The notes: generated by a model from the sequence alone, not told the origin. Numbered from the stretch's first letter, positions 1-9,043 are shown. The stretch is DNA of 48,427 nucleotides from Bacteroidota bacterium (GCA_015222055.1 JADFUR010000075.1:1-48427), one strand, 5' to 3'. Numbers and translations are program-made.

Positions 1-216
1 TCTCATACCCCAATTCCCAAATAAAATCCTGTAAATCTTAAAATCCTGTCTTAAATGTATCATACCCCAATTCCCAAATAAAATCCTGTAAATCTTATAA
101 ATCCTGTCTTAAACATCTCATACCCCAATTCCTAAATATAATCCTGTAAATCTTGTAAATCCCGTCTTAAAATTTAACAAATAAAATCCTGTTAAACTTG
201 TAAATCCTGTCTTAAG
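1..216. repeat. Tandem ~58-bp repeats, AATCCTGTA-word family
   Basis: Three full units start with CATACCCCAATTCC at 4, 61 and 119 (57, 58 and about 60 bp). A fourth, truncated unit runs 179-216. Each unit contains AATCCTGTAAATCTT followed by AATCCTGTCTTAA, so the unit is itself built from a repeated ~9-bp word. The units are contiguous with no unique spacers, which argues against a CRISPR array despite the neighbouring cas6. The last unit overlaps the cas6 stop codon (212-214). The array may extend left of the window. The same AATCCTGTAAATCCTGTC core recurs at 48244 and 48351. Confidence 0.9.
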
Positions 217-994
217 TTTTTATTTCCTTCACCACCTCACAACACCCAAACCCCATACTGTTCTTTTCTCCAAAACCGGCATAATACCCAAGTCGCAACA
301 ATTCTTTTGCTGCTTTTATTTTAAATTTATAAGTGTAACCGCGAATTTTACTTTCTTCTTTTGTATTTGCTTTTATAGTTATTAGTCGTGATTTTGGCTT
401 AGATAAAATGTCGAGAGAGAAATCATTATTATTGAATTCAGCTTGTTTTTTGTAAAAAATATTGTATTTCTCAACTAAGTTTTTCAGGAAAAGCTTTTTA
501 TATATTTCTCCTTTGGGTTGTAGGTATTCAGGATATTTACAATTTTCATTTTTATGGCTTATGCAAATAGGAGATAGGCTTTTAAAAGTCATTTCGTTGC
601 TAAAAGCCGGTTCTTTCATTGTTTCAATTCTATTTACAATAAAATTAACTTGGCTTTTTTGGTCTGCAATAACAAAATGTTGATTTTTAAAAAGTCCTGT
701 TACAAAATATTCAATTGATTTTGCCGGCAAAAAAGAAATCTGCATCTCAATTTCATGACTTAGAATTAACATTCTGTCGCCGTTAATTTTATATTCAGGC
801 ACTTTAAAGTTTGAAAAAGTAAATAATTTGAATTTTTTCGAATCATCAACATATCCGCTGTCGTGGAGCCAACTTGCAAATTTTTTGTCGGCATTAGAAA
901 TTATTTTGTATATGCACGATGATATTTCGTATTGGTAGTTTAAAGGCAGAATATTTTTATTATTGATTGTAGATAAAATTAATTTAAACCTCAT
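212..994 (-). CDS. cas6: CRISPR-associated endoribonuclease Cas6
   Basis: Cas6 cleaves pre-crRNA within the repeat to produce mature crRNAs in type I and III CRISPR-Cas systems. The C-terminus has the glycine-rich RNA-binding loop of the family, GYYAGFGEKNSMGFGCCEV. The N-terminus has the usual first RAMP strand (MRFKLIL) followed by an NYQYEISSCIYKII helix and a FASWLHDSGY segment. I chose the ATG at 994 (260 aa) because the family starts at the MRFKLIL strand; a longer reading frame from 1036 adds 14 residues that do not look like part of the fold. No other cas gene or CRISPR array is visible, so the rest of the locus, if any, lies left of position 1. The WYL regulator at 1133-2050 is on the same strand, 138 bp upstream. 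The stop codon lies inside the tandem repeat at 1-216. Confidence 0.9.
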   Translation of the reverse strand: MRFKLILSTINNKNILPLNYQYEISSCIYKIISNADKKFASWLHDSGYVDDSKKFKLFTFSNFKVPEYKINGDRMLILSHEIEMQISFLPAKSIEYFVTGLFKNQHFVIADQKSQVNFIVNRIETMKEPAFSNEMTFKSLSPICISHKNENCKYPEYLQPKGEIYKKLFLKNLVEKYNIFYKKQAEFNNNDFSLDILSKPKSRLITIKANTKEESKIRGYTYKFKIKAAKELLRLGYYAGFGEKNSMGFGCCEVVKEIKT

Positions 995-1132
995 AATTTG
1001 ACTTTTTCCTTCAAATTTACAAAGTATTAATGACAATTAATGTCAATCGAAATAAATTATTTTATGATTATGATTTTTTTTGCTTAATAAATTGGTTTTT
1101 CAAGCAAATTTTTTATGTAGTTAATAATGCTT

Positions 1133-2050
1133 TTATAGTGTAGTAAGATTTTTTATTTTATCAATAATATAATTTTTTAATGCTTGAGGTTTTATAATTT
1201 CAATTTCGTCAATTAGTCCGAGAGTAAAACGGCCAATTCCTGCAAGATTAGCTACTTCGGAATCATATATGTAAGTGTTATCGTCTATTTTTGTAATATT
1301 TTTTTCACTTAAAGGATATTCTTCAATGAGTAAATTACAAGCACGTAGTGTTAATTGAAGTTTTACAGAAATTTTTTTATAACTTGTTATACGAAAAGCG
1401 TCAATAAAGCCTTTTTTATGTTTGGCTTCATTTTGCCAATAATTGTCAGAAATTATTACTTCTTGAATTCTTGCAGTTTTAAAAATTTTATTTTGTTGTG
1501 CCTCAATGTCATAAGACCATATAGAAATAAAATTACTTGTAAATCCGAATGGTTCAATAAGTCGGTTTCTTATCTCGCCACTATGCGACGATTTGTAATT
1601 TTTTAAAACTACTTGCTTCTTGTTTGATATTGCTGTTGTTAAATTGTGAATAATTTCAGAGTTTTCTTTTTTTATTATTGGAACGGCAACTCTTTTAAAA
1701 TTATATAATGAATAAAGTTTTTTTGCAAGATTTTGTTTTATTAAATTCTCATTTTCAATTGATTGTATTGCCTTGCTGAGAATGTATGATTCTTCTTCAG
1801 AAAAATAAAGAAGCTCACTAATTGATTTATATTCGTTATTATTGTTCTCAATATAATAGTATCTATTTCCGTCTTCGCCGATTTTGTAATCAACAATAAA
1901 ACCAATATTTTTAAAAGTATCTAAATATCTGTAAATGCTTCGTGTTGAAATGCCGACATATTTAGCTAATTCATAAATACTTTTTCCGTATTTACTGTTA
2001 AGTGCCAATAAAATTTTAACAGCTCTTTCAATTTTAGCTTGTTCGCTCAT
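1133..2050 (-). CDS. HTH-WYL domain transcriptional regulator (YafY type)
   Basis: A DNA-binding regulator of 305 aa. Residues 5-65 form an HTH_11/DeoR-like winged helix (ERAVKILLALNSKYGKSIYELAKYVGISTRSIYRYLD). The middle (about 140-215) is a WYL-type ligand-binding domain; the signature reads WSYD rather than the canonical W-Y-L spacing. A C-terminal extension of about 90 residues follows. WYL domains bind nucleic acid or nucleotide ligands and often control CRISPR-Cas or phage-defence genes. Its position just upstream of cas6 on the same strand fits that, but the 138-bp gap and the xdh operon on the other side leave the target open. The direct repeat at 2129-2170 lies about 80-120 bp upstream of its start and could be an operator. 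Confidence 0.8.
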   Translation of the reverse strand: MSEQAKIERAVKILLALNSKYGKSIYELAKYVGISTRSIYRYLDTFKNIGFIVDYKIGEDGNRYYYIENNNNEYKSISELLYFSEEESYILSKAIQSIENENLIKQNLAKKLYSLYNFKRVAVPIIKKENSEIIHNLTTAISNKKQVVLKNYKSSHSGEIRNRLIEPFGFTSNFISIWSYDIEAQQNKIFKTARIQEVIISDNYWQNEAKHKKGFIDAFRITSYKKISVKLQLTLRACNLLIEEYPLSEKNITKIDDNTYIYDSEVANLAGIGRFTLGLIDEIEIIKPQALKNYIIDKIKNLTTL

Positions 2051-2128
2051 TACATTTAGTTTTTGAAAGAAAATTCTGTAATCTTTTCTATTATTGATGA
2101 ATTGTTAAAATACATGTAATACGGCGAA

Positions 2129-2170
2129 TAACAATAAAACCATTTAACAATATAACAATAAAACCATTTA
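2129..2170. repeat. 18-bp direct repeat upstream of WYL regulator
   Basis: TAACAATAAAACCATTTA occurs at 2129-2146 and again, identical, at 2153-2170, with start positions 24 bp apart. It lies between the xdhB stop and the WYL regulator start, about 80-120 bp upstream of that start. Two direct copies about two helical turns apart look like an operator pair, but this is inference; it may also be a simple local duplication. Confidence 0.55.
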
Positions 2171-2226
2171 TCAATACATTTACCCGATTACATAAATATT
2201 CAATGTTTTAGAGTTTTGTGTAAACA

Positions 2227-4530
2227 CTATTTCTTTTTCAACTCTTCAATAGCTAACAAAATATGCTCATTAGTTGCAGGTATATTCAAATTTGGTTCAA
2301 TCTGATGATTACCAATTGATGCAATTGCATCTTTAATAGCAAAAAACACAGAGAAAGCAAGCATAAAAGGAGGTTCACCTACAGCTTTACTTTGTCGTAT
2401 GGTATTTGGGTTTGGAGCATCTTCTAAAAGATTAACTCTAAAATCGTCAGGTATGTCGGTAATGCCGGGTATTTTATAAGTGCCGGGCGAATTATTTAAT
2501 AAATTACCTTTCGCATCCCATTTGCACTCTTCTATTGTGCACCATCCTACACCCTGAACAAATCCGCCTTCAATTTGTCCAATGTCAATATTTGTATTTA
2601 TTGATTTTCCTGCATCATGCAAAATATCTGTTCTCAGCATCTTAACATAACCTGTTAAAGTGTCAAGCAAAATTTCAGAAACCGACATTCCAAAAGCATA
2701 ATAATGAAAGGGGCGACCTTTTTGTTTATCTTTATTATAATAGATGTTTGGAGTCTTGTAATATCCTGTTGCGCTTAGACTGATGCGACTCTTATATACA
2801 ATAGACAAGGCTTTAGCAAAGCTGATTTTTCTTTCAGTATTAATTTTATCAAAAATATAATCGTTGTTAAAAATAATGTTTTCAATTTTTGAAAGAGTTT
2901 GTTCTTTGTCTTTATTAAATTCATCTACAATAACTTGAGCAATTCGTTTCTTCAGCTTGTCAATGGCATTTTTAACAGCCATACCGTTCATGTCAGTTCC
3001 CGATGAAGCTGCTGTTGCCGATGTGTTGGGGATTTTTGCAGTTGTTGTTGCATTAACTTTAATATTAACAATATCGATTCCTAATTCTAAAGCCGCAATT
3101 TGTCTTATTTTAGTGTGTAGTCCTTGTCCCATTTCTGTTCCGCCATGGTTTACAAGAACAGTCCCGTCGGTATAAATATTTACCAAAGCACCTGCCTGGT
3201 TTAAAAATGATGTGTTGAAAGATATACCAAATTTAACAGGAGTAATAGCAATTCCTTTTTTAAAAAATTCGTTTTCCTTATTGAATTTATCTATTTCAAC
3301 TTTTCTTTTTTTATATTCAGACGATTTAATTAATTTATCCCATATACTGTATAAACGATTATTTTCAACTATTTCGCCATAAGGAGTAATGTTTCTGTCG
3401 TCTATTCCATAAAAATTTTTATATCTTATTTCAGAAGCATCTTTTTTAAGATAATATGCAATTTTATCAATAGCAGATTCAATTACAAGCATTCCTTGAG
3501 GACCACCAAATCCACGAAAAGCAGTGTTCGATGCAATATTTGTTTTCCAAGGAGTAGCACTAATTTTTGCATTAGGAATATAATAACTGTTTTCGGCATG
3601 TGTTAGTGCACGAGCAACAATTGGCATAGTCAAATCATAAGAAGCACCTGCGTTTGTATGCATATCAACTTCATAAAAATTTATTATTCCTTCGTTGTTA
3701 AATCCTATTTTGAATTTAGAAATAAAAGGATGTCTTTTGCCTGTCATTATCTGATCTTCTTCACGCGAAAGTCTCAACTTTACAGGTTGTTTTGTTTTCT
3801 TGCTCAATAAAGCAGCATAAATAGCTATAATATTTGCTTGAGATTCTTTACCTCCAAAAGCACCGCCCATTCTTCTTGTTTCAACTTCAACATCCATTTT
3901 TTTAATACCAAGAGCTTCGGCAACAAGAGTTTGAGTCTCTGAAGGATGCTGAGTTGAGCTGTAAACTTTCATATCGTCGCCTTCGCCGGGAACGGCAACA
4001 CTTATTTGTGTTTCTAAATACCATTGCTCCTGAGCACCATTTTTTATTTCGCCTTCAATAATGTGTTGACTTTCTTTTTTAGCTTTTTCGACATCTCCAC
4101 ACTCCATTGTTTGAGTTGGGTTAAGCTTTGATCCTTTTTCCATAGCCTGTTCAATGGTAACTATTGGCTCAAGAGGTTCATATTCTATTTTAATAAGTCT
4201 CTCGGCTTCATAAGCTATCTCTATGCTTTCGGCTGCTATTATGAATATTCCTTGTCCAATAAAACTTACTTCGTCTTCTGCTAAAATCAATTCATCCTGA
4301 ACAATTGGACCTGTAATATTTTTCGCCGGTAAATCTTTATATGATAAAATTTCATGAACGCCTTCTATTTTTTTTGCTTTAGATAAATCAAACGATTTAA
4401 TTGTGGCATGAGCATAAGTACTGTGAACAATTTTACAAATAAGTAATTGATTGTTTATTGATAAATCGTCAATATAAACTGCTTCACCTGATACATGAAA
4501 CACACCGCTCTCGTGATAAACCTTTTTCAT
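2227..4530 (-). CDS. xdhB: Xanthine dehydrogenase, molybdopterin-binding subunit
   Basis: Large catalytic subunit (767 aa) holding the Mo-molybdopterin cofactor, which hydroxylates hypoxanthine/xanthine to urate. The N-terminal aldehyde-oxidase a/b-hammerhead domain is followed by the two Moco-binding domains. Motifs seen: GGAFGGKE at 222-229, whose Glu matches the substrate-orienting Glu of xanthine dehydrogenase; TAFRGFGGPQG at 336-346, whose Arg is typical of true purine-oxidising enzymes and absent from aldehyde oxidases; GTEMGQGLHTK at 464-474; and the catalytic Glu in KAVGEPPFML (E719). It is the last gene of the leftward xdhC-xdhA-xdhB set, but an unusually long 326-bp spacer with repeats separates it from xdhA. 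Length and residues are normal for an active enzyme. Confidence 0.93.
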   Translation of the reverse strand: MKKVYHESGVFHVSGEAVYIDDLSINNQLLICKIVHSTYAHATIKSFDLSKAKKIEGVHEILSYKDLPAKNITGPIVQDELILAEDEVSFIGQGIFIIAAESIEIAYEAERLIKIEYEPLEPIVTIEQAMEKGSKLNPTQTMECGDVEKAKKESQHIIEGEIKNGAQEQWYLETQISVAVPGEGDDMKVYSSTQHPSETQTLVAEALGIKKMDVEVETRRMGGAFGGKESQANIIAIYAALLSKKTKQPVKLRLSREEDQIMTGKRHPFISKFKIGFNNEGIINFYEVDMHTNAGASYDLTMPIVARALTHAENSYYIPNAKISATPWKTNIASNTAFRGFGGPQGMLVIESAIDKIAYYLKKDASEIRYKNFYGIDDRNITPYGEIVENNRLYSIWDKLIKSSEYKKRKVEIDKFNKENEFFKKGIAITPVKFGISFNTSFLNQAGALVNIYTDGTVLVNHGGTEMGQGLHTKIRQIAALELGIDIVNIKVNATTTAKIPNTSATAASSGTDMNGMAVKNAIDKLKKRIAQVIVDEFNKDKEQTLSKIENIIFNNDYIFDKINTERKISFAKALSIVYKSRISLSATGYYKTPNIYYNKDKQKGRPFHYYAFGMSVSEILLDTLTGYVKMLRTDILHDAGKSINTNIDIGQIEGGFVQGVGWCTIEECKWDAKGNLLNNSPGTYKIPGITDIPDDFRVNLLEDAPNPNTIRQSKAVGEPPFMLAFSVFFAIKDAIASIGNHQIEPNLNIPATNEHILLAIEELKKK

Positions 4531-4856
4531 TTCGTTTTATTCTTATAAATATTTAATCTTTTTTTTAATTCCCAATTTCTAATTTATATAATCCACGTAT
4601 TACAGGGAATACACGAATATTAATTTTGCCACTAATTCACTAATATTTTTATTCATTCGTGCATTCGTGGTTATATTTTTCATCTTCATTTTTGAGCATT
4701 AATTTCATACAGAATACATTATATGTTTATTAATACTTACTTAATTTATTTATCATAAATACATGAACATTGTTTTTTGCCACTAATTCACTAATATTTT
4801 TATTCATTCGTGCATTCGTGGCTTTAATTTTTATTTTCATTTTGTCATTAATTTTC
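4531..4856. repeat. Intra-operon spacer with duplicated 47-bp repeat
   Basis: The spacer between xdhA and xdhB holds no credible gene. It contains a perfect 47-bp direct repeat at 4624-4670 and 4775-4821. Each copy is made of doubled short words: CACTAATTCACTAAT, then CATTCGTGCATTCGTGG. Similarity continues less exactly after each copy (AT-rich text ending in TTCATTTT). To my knowledge CATTCGTG words are common in intergenic DNA of environmental bacteria; they have no known function here. Confidence 0.9.
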
Positions 4857-6299
4857 CTAATTAGTATCTAAATAAAATTTCAGCAGTAAATTCCGAGCCA
4901 TAATTTTTCTTCCTTCATCACTCGAACGAGCATCTGATAAAGGATTGAAATCTTCAAAAATAATTGGCATAGCTTGCTCAACTGTTTTACGTTCCCACTT
5001 TTTGCCAATTAAGAAACTTTCGGTTTTCTCAGCTCGTTTTGTTGTTGCAGCCATACCTCCATAAAAAAGTTTTATGTCTTTAATAATTAAATTTTCATCT
5101 AAATTTAGTCTAAAACCAGCGCTTACAGTTGAAATGTCTAATGTTTTACGTTTTGATATTTTGTAAGATTTAATTATTGTGTCTTTATCAATTTTTGGTA
5201 TGTCTACAGATTTTATAAGCTCATTTTTTTCCATTTCGGTTTTATGGTAAGCTGTAATGAAATCCCGCAATGGAATTTTTCGTTCGTTTTTTGTGCTTAC
5301 TAATATTACGCTTGCATCATAAGCCATTAATATTGGAATAGTATCGCCAATTGGTGATGCAGAGCCAATATTTCCGCCAAGTGTACCTTTATTTCTAATT
5401 TGTTTTGAGCCAAATACTGAGAGGAGAGATGACAGTTGAGGAAAGTTGTTTTCAAAAGTAATTTTTATTTCTTCTAAACTAATACCTGCTCCAATTTCAA
5501 TTGAATTATCGTTAACTTTTATCTGTTTTAATTCATTAATTTCAGATATATCAATAATTTCAGCTATAAATTCATGTTTTTTTGTAACACGTAATGCAAC
5601 ATCTGTTCCACCATTTAAAATTATTGCATCTTCATGTTTCTCCTTTAATTTTAATGCTTCATATAGTGTGAAAGGAATATAATATTTTTGAGTGTCATTT
5701 TCAATGGCAATTGTGCTAAATTTGTTAATTGATTTTAGAAGAGAGATAATCTCCGCTTCATTTTTTGTGAACTTATCTATGCCATCGTATGCACATGCTT
5801 GAGTTGCTGCGTCAATTATTGGTCTATATCCGGTGCAACGACAAAGATTACCTGCTAAAGCATCGTCAATCTCTTTTTTGTTGGGATTATTAATGTTTTT
5901 ATATAATGCAAAAAGTGACATAACAACTCCTGATGTGCAAAAACCACATTGACTTGCATCATTTGTAACCATAGCTTTTTGAACAGGATGAAGAACATTT
6001 GAAGTTCCAAGATTTTCAACAGTAATTAATTGTTTACCATGTAGTTGTGGTAAAAAAATCATACATGAATTAAAAGCTTTATATGTAAGTTGATTATAAT
6101 TATTTATTTGAGCAATAGCAACTGTGCAAGCACCACAATCACCTTCGGCACAACCTTCTTTTACTCCTTTGTGCTTTGGTAAACTTCGCAAATATTCTAA
6201 AACAGTTGTGATTGGAGTGTATTTATTGTTATTATTAAAATCAATGTTTACAATCTTGCCATCTAAAATAAAAGACACTATTGAATTGTTACTTGCCAT
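4857..6299 (-). CDS. xdhA: Xanthine dehydrogenase, [2Fe-2S]/FAD subunit
   Basis: Electron-transfer subunit (480 aa) that passes electrons from the Mo centre through two [2Fe-2S] clusters to FAD and then NAD+. Cluster ligands are visible: plant-ferredoxin type C50, C55, C58 and C79 (GCAEGDCGACTV), and the second cluster C118, C121, C153 and C155 (QCGFC and LCRCTGYRP). The FAD-binding domain runs from about 205 to 480, with LNGGTDVALRV and NKGTLGGNIGSASPIGD motifs. The fused Fe-S plus FAD layout matches bacterial XdhA rather than the three-subunit enzymes. It starts 12 bp after the xdhC stop, so the two are co-transcribed. Confidence 0.93.
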   Translation of the reverse strand: MASNNSIVSFILDGKIVNIDFNNNNKYTPITTVLEYLRSLPKHKGVKEGCAEGDCGACTVAIAQINNYNQLTYKAFNSCMIFLPQLHGKQLITVENLGTSNVLHPVQKAMVTNDASQCGFCTSGVVMSLFALYKNINNPNKKEIDDALAGNLCRCTGYRPIIDAATQACAYDGIDKFTKNEAEIISLLKSINKFSTIAIENDTQKYYIPFTLYEALKLKEKHEDAIILNGGTDVALRVTKKHEFIAEIIDISEINELKQIKVNDNSIEIGAGISLEEIKITFENNFPQLSSLLSVFGSKQIRNKGTLGGNIGSASPIGDTIPILMAYDASVILVSTKNERKIPLRDFITAYHKTEMEKNELIKSVDIPKIDKDTIIKSYKISKRKTLDISTVSAGFRLNLDENLIIKDIKLFYGGMAATTKRAEKTESFLIGKKWERKTVEQAMPIIFEDFNPLSDARSSDEGRKIMARNLLLKFYLDTN

Positions 6300-6311
6300 A
6301 TTATGAAATCT

Positions 6312-7076
6312 TTAATTTAATTTTGAACGAACGTCAATTAATTTTGCTAGAATTGAGACTGCAATTTCTTCGGGAGTATTGCATTTAATATCAATACCCA
6401 TAGGCCAATTAATGTTTGACATTTGTTCTTCAGTTAATATTTTTTCGGAAAGGAATATTTTTTTTGATGTTGCAATTTTGGCTTTACTTCCAATCATACC
6501 AAGAAAAGCATAATCCTGTTTTGCACAATATGCAACAACATCACGATCGAAACTGTGTTCTCTCATTATGCTAGCAATGTAAGTGTTATTATCAAATTTA
6601 ATTTCGTCAAAAGCAATATTATAGTTTTTTTGAATAATTTGAAATCCTGAGGTGTCAAAATCATCAAAAATATCTTGTCTGTCATCAACAAGAGTTACTG
6701 AGAAATTAACTTGTCTGGCAAATTTTGCTAATGTTTTTCCAATATGTCCTGCACCAAAAATAATTAATTTTGACGTTCCTGTAATAGGTTCAATAAAAAT
6801 TTCGTTTGAACCTCCACAACCCATCCCTTCTTTTTGAGTAAGAGCATATTTAAGAATTCTAGGTGTTTTGTTTTTTATTATTTCAATTGCGTTATTAATA
6901 ACTTTTTTTTCTAAGCTACCACCGCCAACTGTTCCAAAAATTGAACCATCATCATATACAATCATTTTTGTTCCGGTTTTTCTTGGGGTTGAACCGGTGG
7001 TGTTTATTATTGTGCATAAAGCTGCGGATTCATTCGATTTTTCTATTTCTGAAATTTTTTTATATATGCTTTTCAT
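6312..7076 (-). CDS. xdhC: XdhC family molybdenum-cofactor insertion chaperone
   Basis: XdhC binds the molybdenum cofactor, promotes its sulfuration and hands it to the XdhB subunit. The 254-aa protein has the XdhC/CoxI N-terminal motif (NTTGSTPRKTGTKM, then DGSIFGTVGGGSLE) and a C-terminal Rossmann domain starting LIIFGAGHIGKTLA, followed by VTLVDDR. It is the first gene of the leftward operon xdhC-xdhA-xdhB, 12 bp ahead of xdhA. A TATCTTTG box about 140 bp upstream may be the operon promoter. Confidence 0.9.
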   Translation of the reverse strand: MKSIYKKISEIEKSNESAALCTIINTTGSTPRKTGTKMIVYDDGSIFGTVGGGSLEKKVINNAIEIIKNKTPRILKYALTQKEGMGCGGSNEIFIEPITGTSKLIIFGAGHIGKTLAKFARQVNFSVTLVDDRQDIFDDFDTSGFQIIQKNYNIAFDEIKFDNNTYIASIMREHSFDRDVVAYCAKQDYAFLGMIGSKAKIATSKKIFLSEKILTEEQMSNINWPMGIDIKCNTPEEIAVSILAKLIDVRSKLN

Positions 7077-7213
7077 TTAGAATATAAGTTTAAGTGGGAA
7101 AATAAAAACTTAAAGATATAAAATAATATTTTTTTTTAAAAGGATTAACAATTTAGATTTTTAAAATTATTAATATATTTTTGTCAAAAGAATTGATGTT
7201 TTAAATTAATCTA

Positions 7214-7221
7214 CAAAGATA
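7214..7221 (-). promoter_or_regulatory. Candidate -7 box for the xdh operon
   Basis: On the minus strand this reads TATCTTTG, a perfect match to the Bacteroidota -7 consensus TAnnTTTG, in the gap between the divergent xdhC and EamA genes. No TTG is seen at the expected -33 spacing, and the implied leader of about 130 nt is long, so this is a weak call. Confidence 0.3.
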
Positions 7222-7270
7222 AATTTTCAAGCTTTAATCTTAGTATTTTTTTTTTTATAAAACTAACCCT

Positions 7271-8134
7271 ATGATTTATCTATTATTAAGTATTGCTTCT
7301 TCATCAGTAATTGTTGTTTTGTTTAAATATTTCGAAAAATATAAAGTTGATATATTTTATCCAATAATAATAAATTATTTTGTGGCATCTGCCTTAGGCT
7401 TATTTTTAAACGACTATAAAACAGGTTTCTCAGAGGTTTTTCAGAGCAATTGGATATTTTTAGCAATTATAATTGGAACCTTGTTGATTGCTATGTTTTT
7501 TGTTATTGGCCTATCAATTCAAAAAGCAGGGATTACTGTAACAACAGTATCTAGCAGGATGTCTTTTATTATTCCAATAACTTTTTCAATAATTTATTAT
7601 AATGAGAGTGTAGGTACAATTAAAGCTGTTGGAATTGTATTAGCCATATTAGCAGTTCTTTTTTCAGTAATGAGAAAAGGAAAACTTAAATTAAATCAGA
7701 AATATTTTTATTTGCCATTTATCGCTTTTCTAGGAGGAGGTATTATCGATGCTTTGGTAAAATATTCACAACAGGAGTATTTGAGTTTCGACAATTCTGC
7801 ATTATTTTCAGGAATATTATTTACTTTTTCGGCAGTAATAGGCGTATTTATTAGCTTTTTTAAGAAGACCCCAATTAAGAGCTTTTTTAAACCTAAAATA
7901 TTAATAAGCGGAATATTACTTGGTATTGCAAATTTTGGTTCAATGTTGTTTTTTATTAATGCTTTAGCAAAAAGTAAATTTGAAAGCTCCGTTGTGTTTG
8001 GTTTTAATCATATTGGAATTATTTTAGTTACCGCAGTTTTCGCAATTATTGTTTTTAAAGAGAAATTATCATTGATTAACAAAATTGGTATTCTTTTGGC
8101 ATTTTTAGCGATTCTAATTCTTTCATATGTCTAA
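7271..8134 (+). CDS. EamA/DMT-family transporter
   Basis: Inner-membrane protein of 287 aa made almost entirely of about ten hydrophobic helices in two repeated halves (EamA fold, drug/metabolite transporter superfamily). Features typical of the family are a short first helix, the VTTVSSRMSFIIPITFSIIY segment closing the first half, and the matching SSVVFGFNHIGIILVTAVFA segment with FKEKLS near the end of the second half. The substrate cannot be told from sequence. The next gene (YigZ family) begins 9 bp after its stop, so the two are probably co-transcribed. Confidence 0.85.
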   Translation: MIYLLLSIASSSVIVVLFKYFEKYKVDIFYPIIINYFVASALGLFLNDYKTGFSEVFQSNWIFLAIIIGTLLIAMFFVIGLSIQKAGITVTTVSSRMSFIIPITFSIIYYNESVGTIKAVGIVLAILAVLFSVMRKGKLKLNQKYFYLPFIAFLGGGIIDALVKYSQQEYLSFDNSALFSGILFTFSAVIGVFISFFKKTPIKSFFKPKILISGILLGIANFGSMLFFINALAKSKFESSVVFGFNHIGIILVTAVFAIIVFKEKLSLINKIGILLAFLAILILSYV

Positions 8135-8143
8135 AAATTATTA

Positions 8144-8749
8144 ATGATGTGTGAAGATCTTTTCAAAACAATTTCAGAACCATCCGAAGGATTTTATAAG
8201 GACAAAGGAAGCAAATTTTATGCTTTTGCTTTTCCTGTTTATTCAGAATGCGAAGTAAAGGAAATTCAAAAAGGTCTCAGAAAAAAATATCATGATGCAC
8301 GTCACCATTGCTATGCTTTCAGATTAGGAGCAGAAAAAAAAATATATCGTGCAAGTGACGATGGTGAGCCTGCTAACTCATCTGGGCCTCCAATTCTTGG
8401 GCAAATACAATCAAAAGACCTATCAAATATTTTAATCGTTGTTGTTAGGTATTTTGGTGGCACAAAATTGGGAATTCCTGGATTAATAAAGGCTTATAGA
8501 GCAGCCACCTTAGATGCTATTAATAACGGGAAAATTATTTCTAAAACCGAAAATATTATTTTTAAAATCAAGTTTGAATATCCTGCTATGAATTCTGTAA
8601 TGAGAATTATTAAAGAAGAGGGTTTAGATTTGATAAATCAAAAATCAGAATTGAACTGTGAAATTACTTTAAGCGTTCGTAAAAAAAATGCAAGTTCTAT
8701 AATAGAAAGGTTTAAAAAAATTAATAATTTGAAAGTAGATAGTGATTAA
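8144..8749 (+). CDS. YigZ/IMPACT family protein (UPF0029)
   Basis: Protein of 201 aa with an N-terminal UPF0029/IMPACT domain (SDDGEPANSSGPPIL at 71-85 and VVRYFGGTKLG at 100-110) and a C-terminal DUF1949-type ferredoxin-like domain (about 140-200). E. coli YigZ and eukaryotic IMPACT share this layout. IMPACT modulates the GCN2 kinase; the bacterial role is not settled, though a nucleic-acid or ribosome-related role is suspected from the fold. Two adjacent ATG codons are possible starts (8144 and 8147). It sits 9 bp after the EamA gene. Confidence 0.9.
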   Translation: MMCEDLFKTISEPSEGFYKDKGSKFYAFAFPVYSECEVKEIQKGLRKKYHDARHHCYAFRLGAEKKIYRASDDGEPANSSGPPILGQIQSKDLSNILIVVVRYFGGTKLGIPGLIKAYRAATLDAINNGKIISKTENIIFKIKFEYPAMNSVMRIIKEEGLDLINQKSELNCEITLSVRKKNASSIIERFKKINNLKVDSD

Positions 8750-8756
8750 ATAAACA

Positions 8757-8831
8757 CTTCCAGATCTTACGACGCTGGAAGGATTTGAACGATTATTTTG
8801 AGATAACTTCCAGAGTGCTTAGCGCCGGGAG
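8757..8831. repeat. Two 25-bp hairpin repeats (CTTCCAG...CTGGAAG)
   Basis: Two related 25-bp palindromic units lie 50 bp apart at 8757-8781 and 8807-8831. The first is CTTCCAG, an 11-nt loop, then CTGGAAG (7-bp perfect stem). The second is CTTCCAG ... CCGGGAG, with an imperfect stem. They directly follow the YigZ-family stop and could act as a terminator. The paired, diverged copies look more like a dispersed REP-type element. The rest of the gap to pyrB (8832-9043) holds nothing I recognise. Confidence 0.75.
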
Positions 8832-9043
8832 ATTCTGATTAAACAATGACAATAAATAACATAAAATAAGTGCCAACTAAGTTAAATTTTGTTCAAAGAC
8901 AAATTCTATTACGCAAGATATAACTACCCAAAGTATAATTGTCAATAATTTTTTATAAAAAAAAATAATTAAATATTCAATAGTTTAATTAAGTTATTTA
9001 TATTTACGAGAAAAATAATTATTAACTTTTTATTCATAAATAA

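Noticed and set aside
1-216. CRISPR array next to cas6
   Set aside because: The whole ~58-bp unit is repeated contiguously with only small changes; there are no unique spacers between conserved repeats, and the same core occurs at 48244-48417 far from cas genes.
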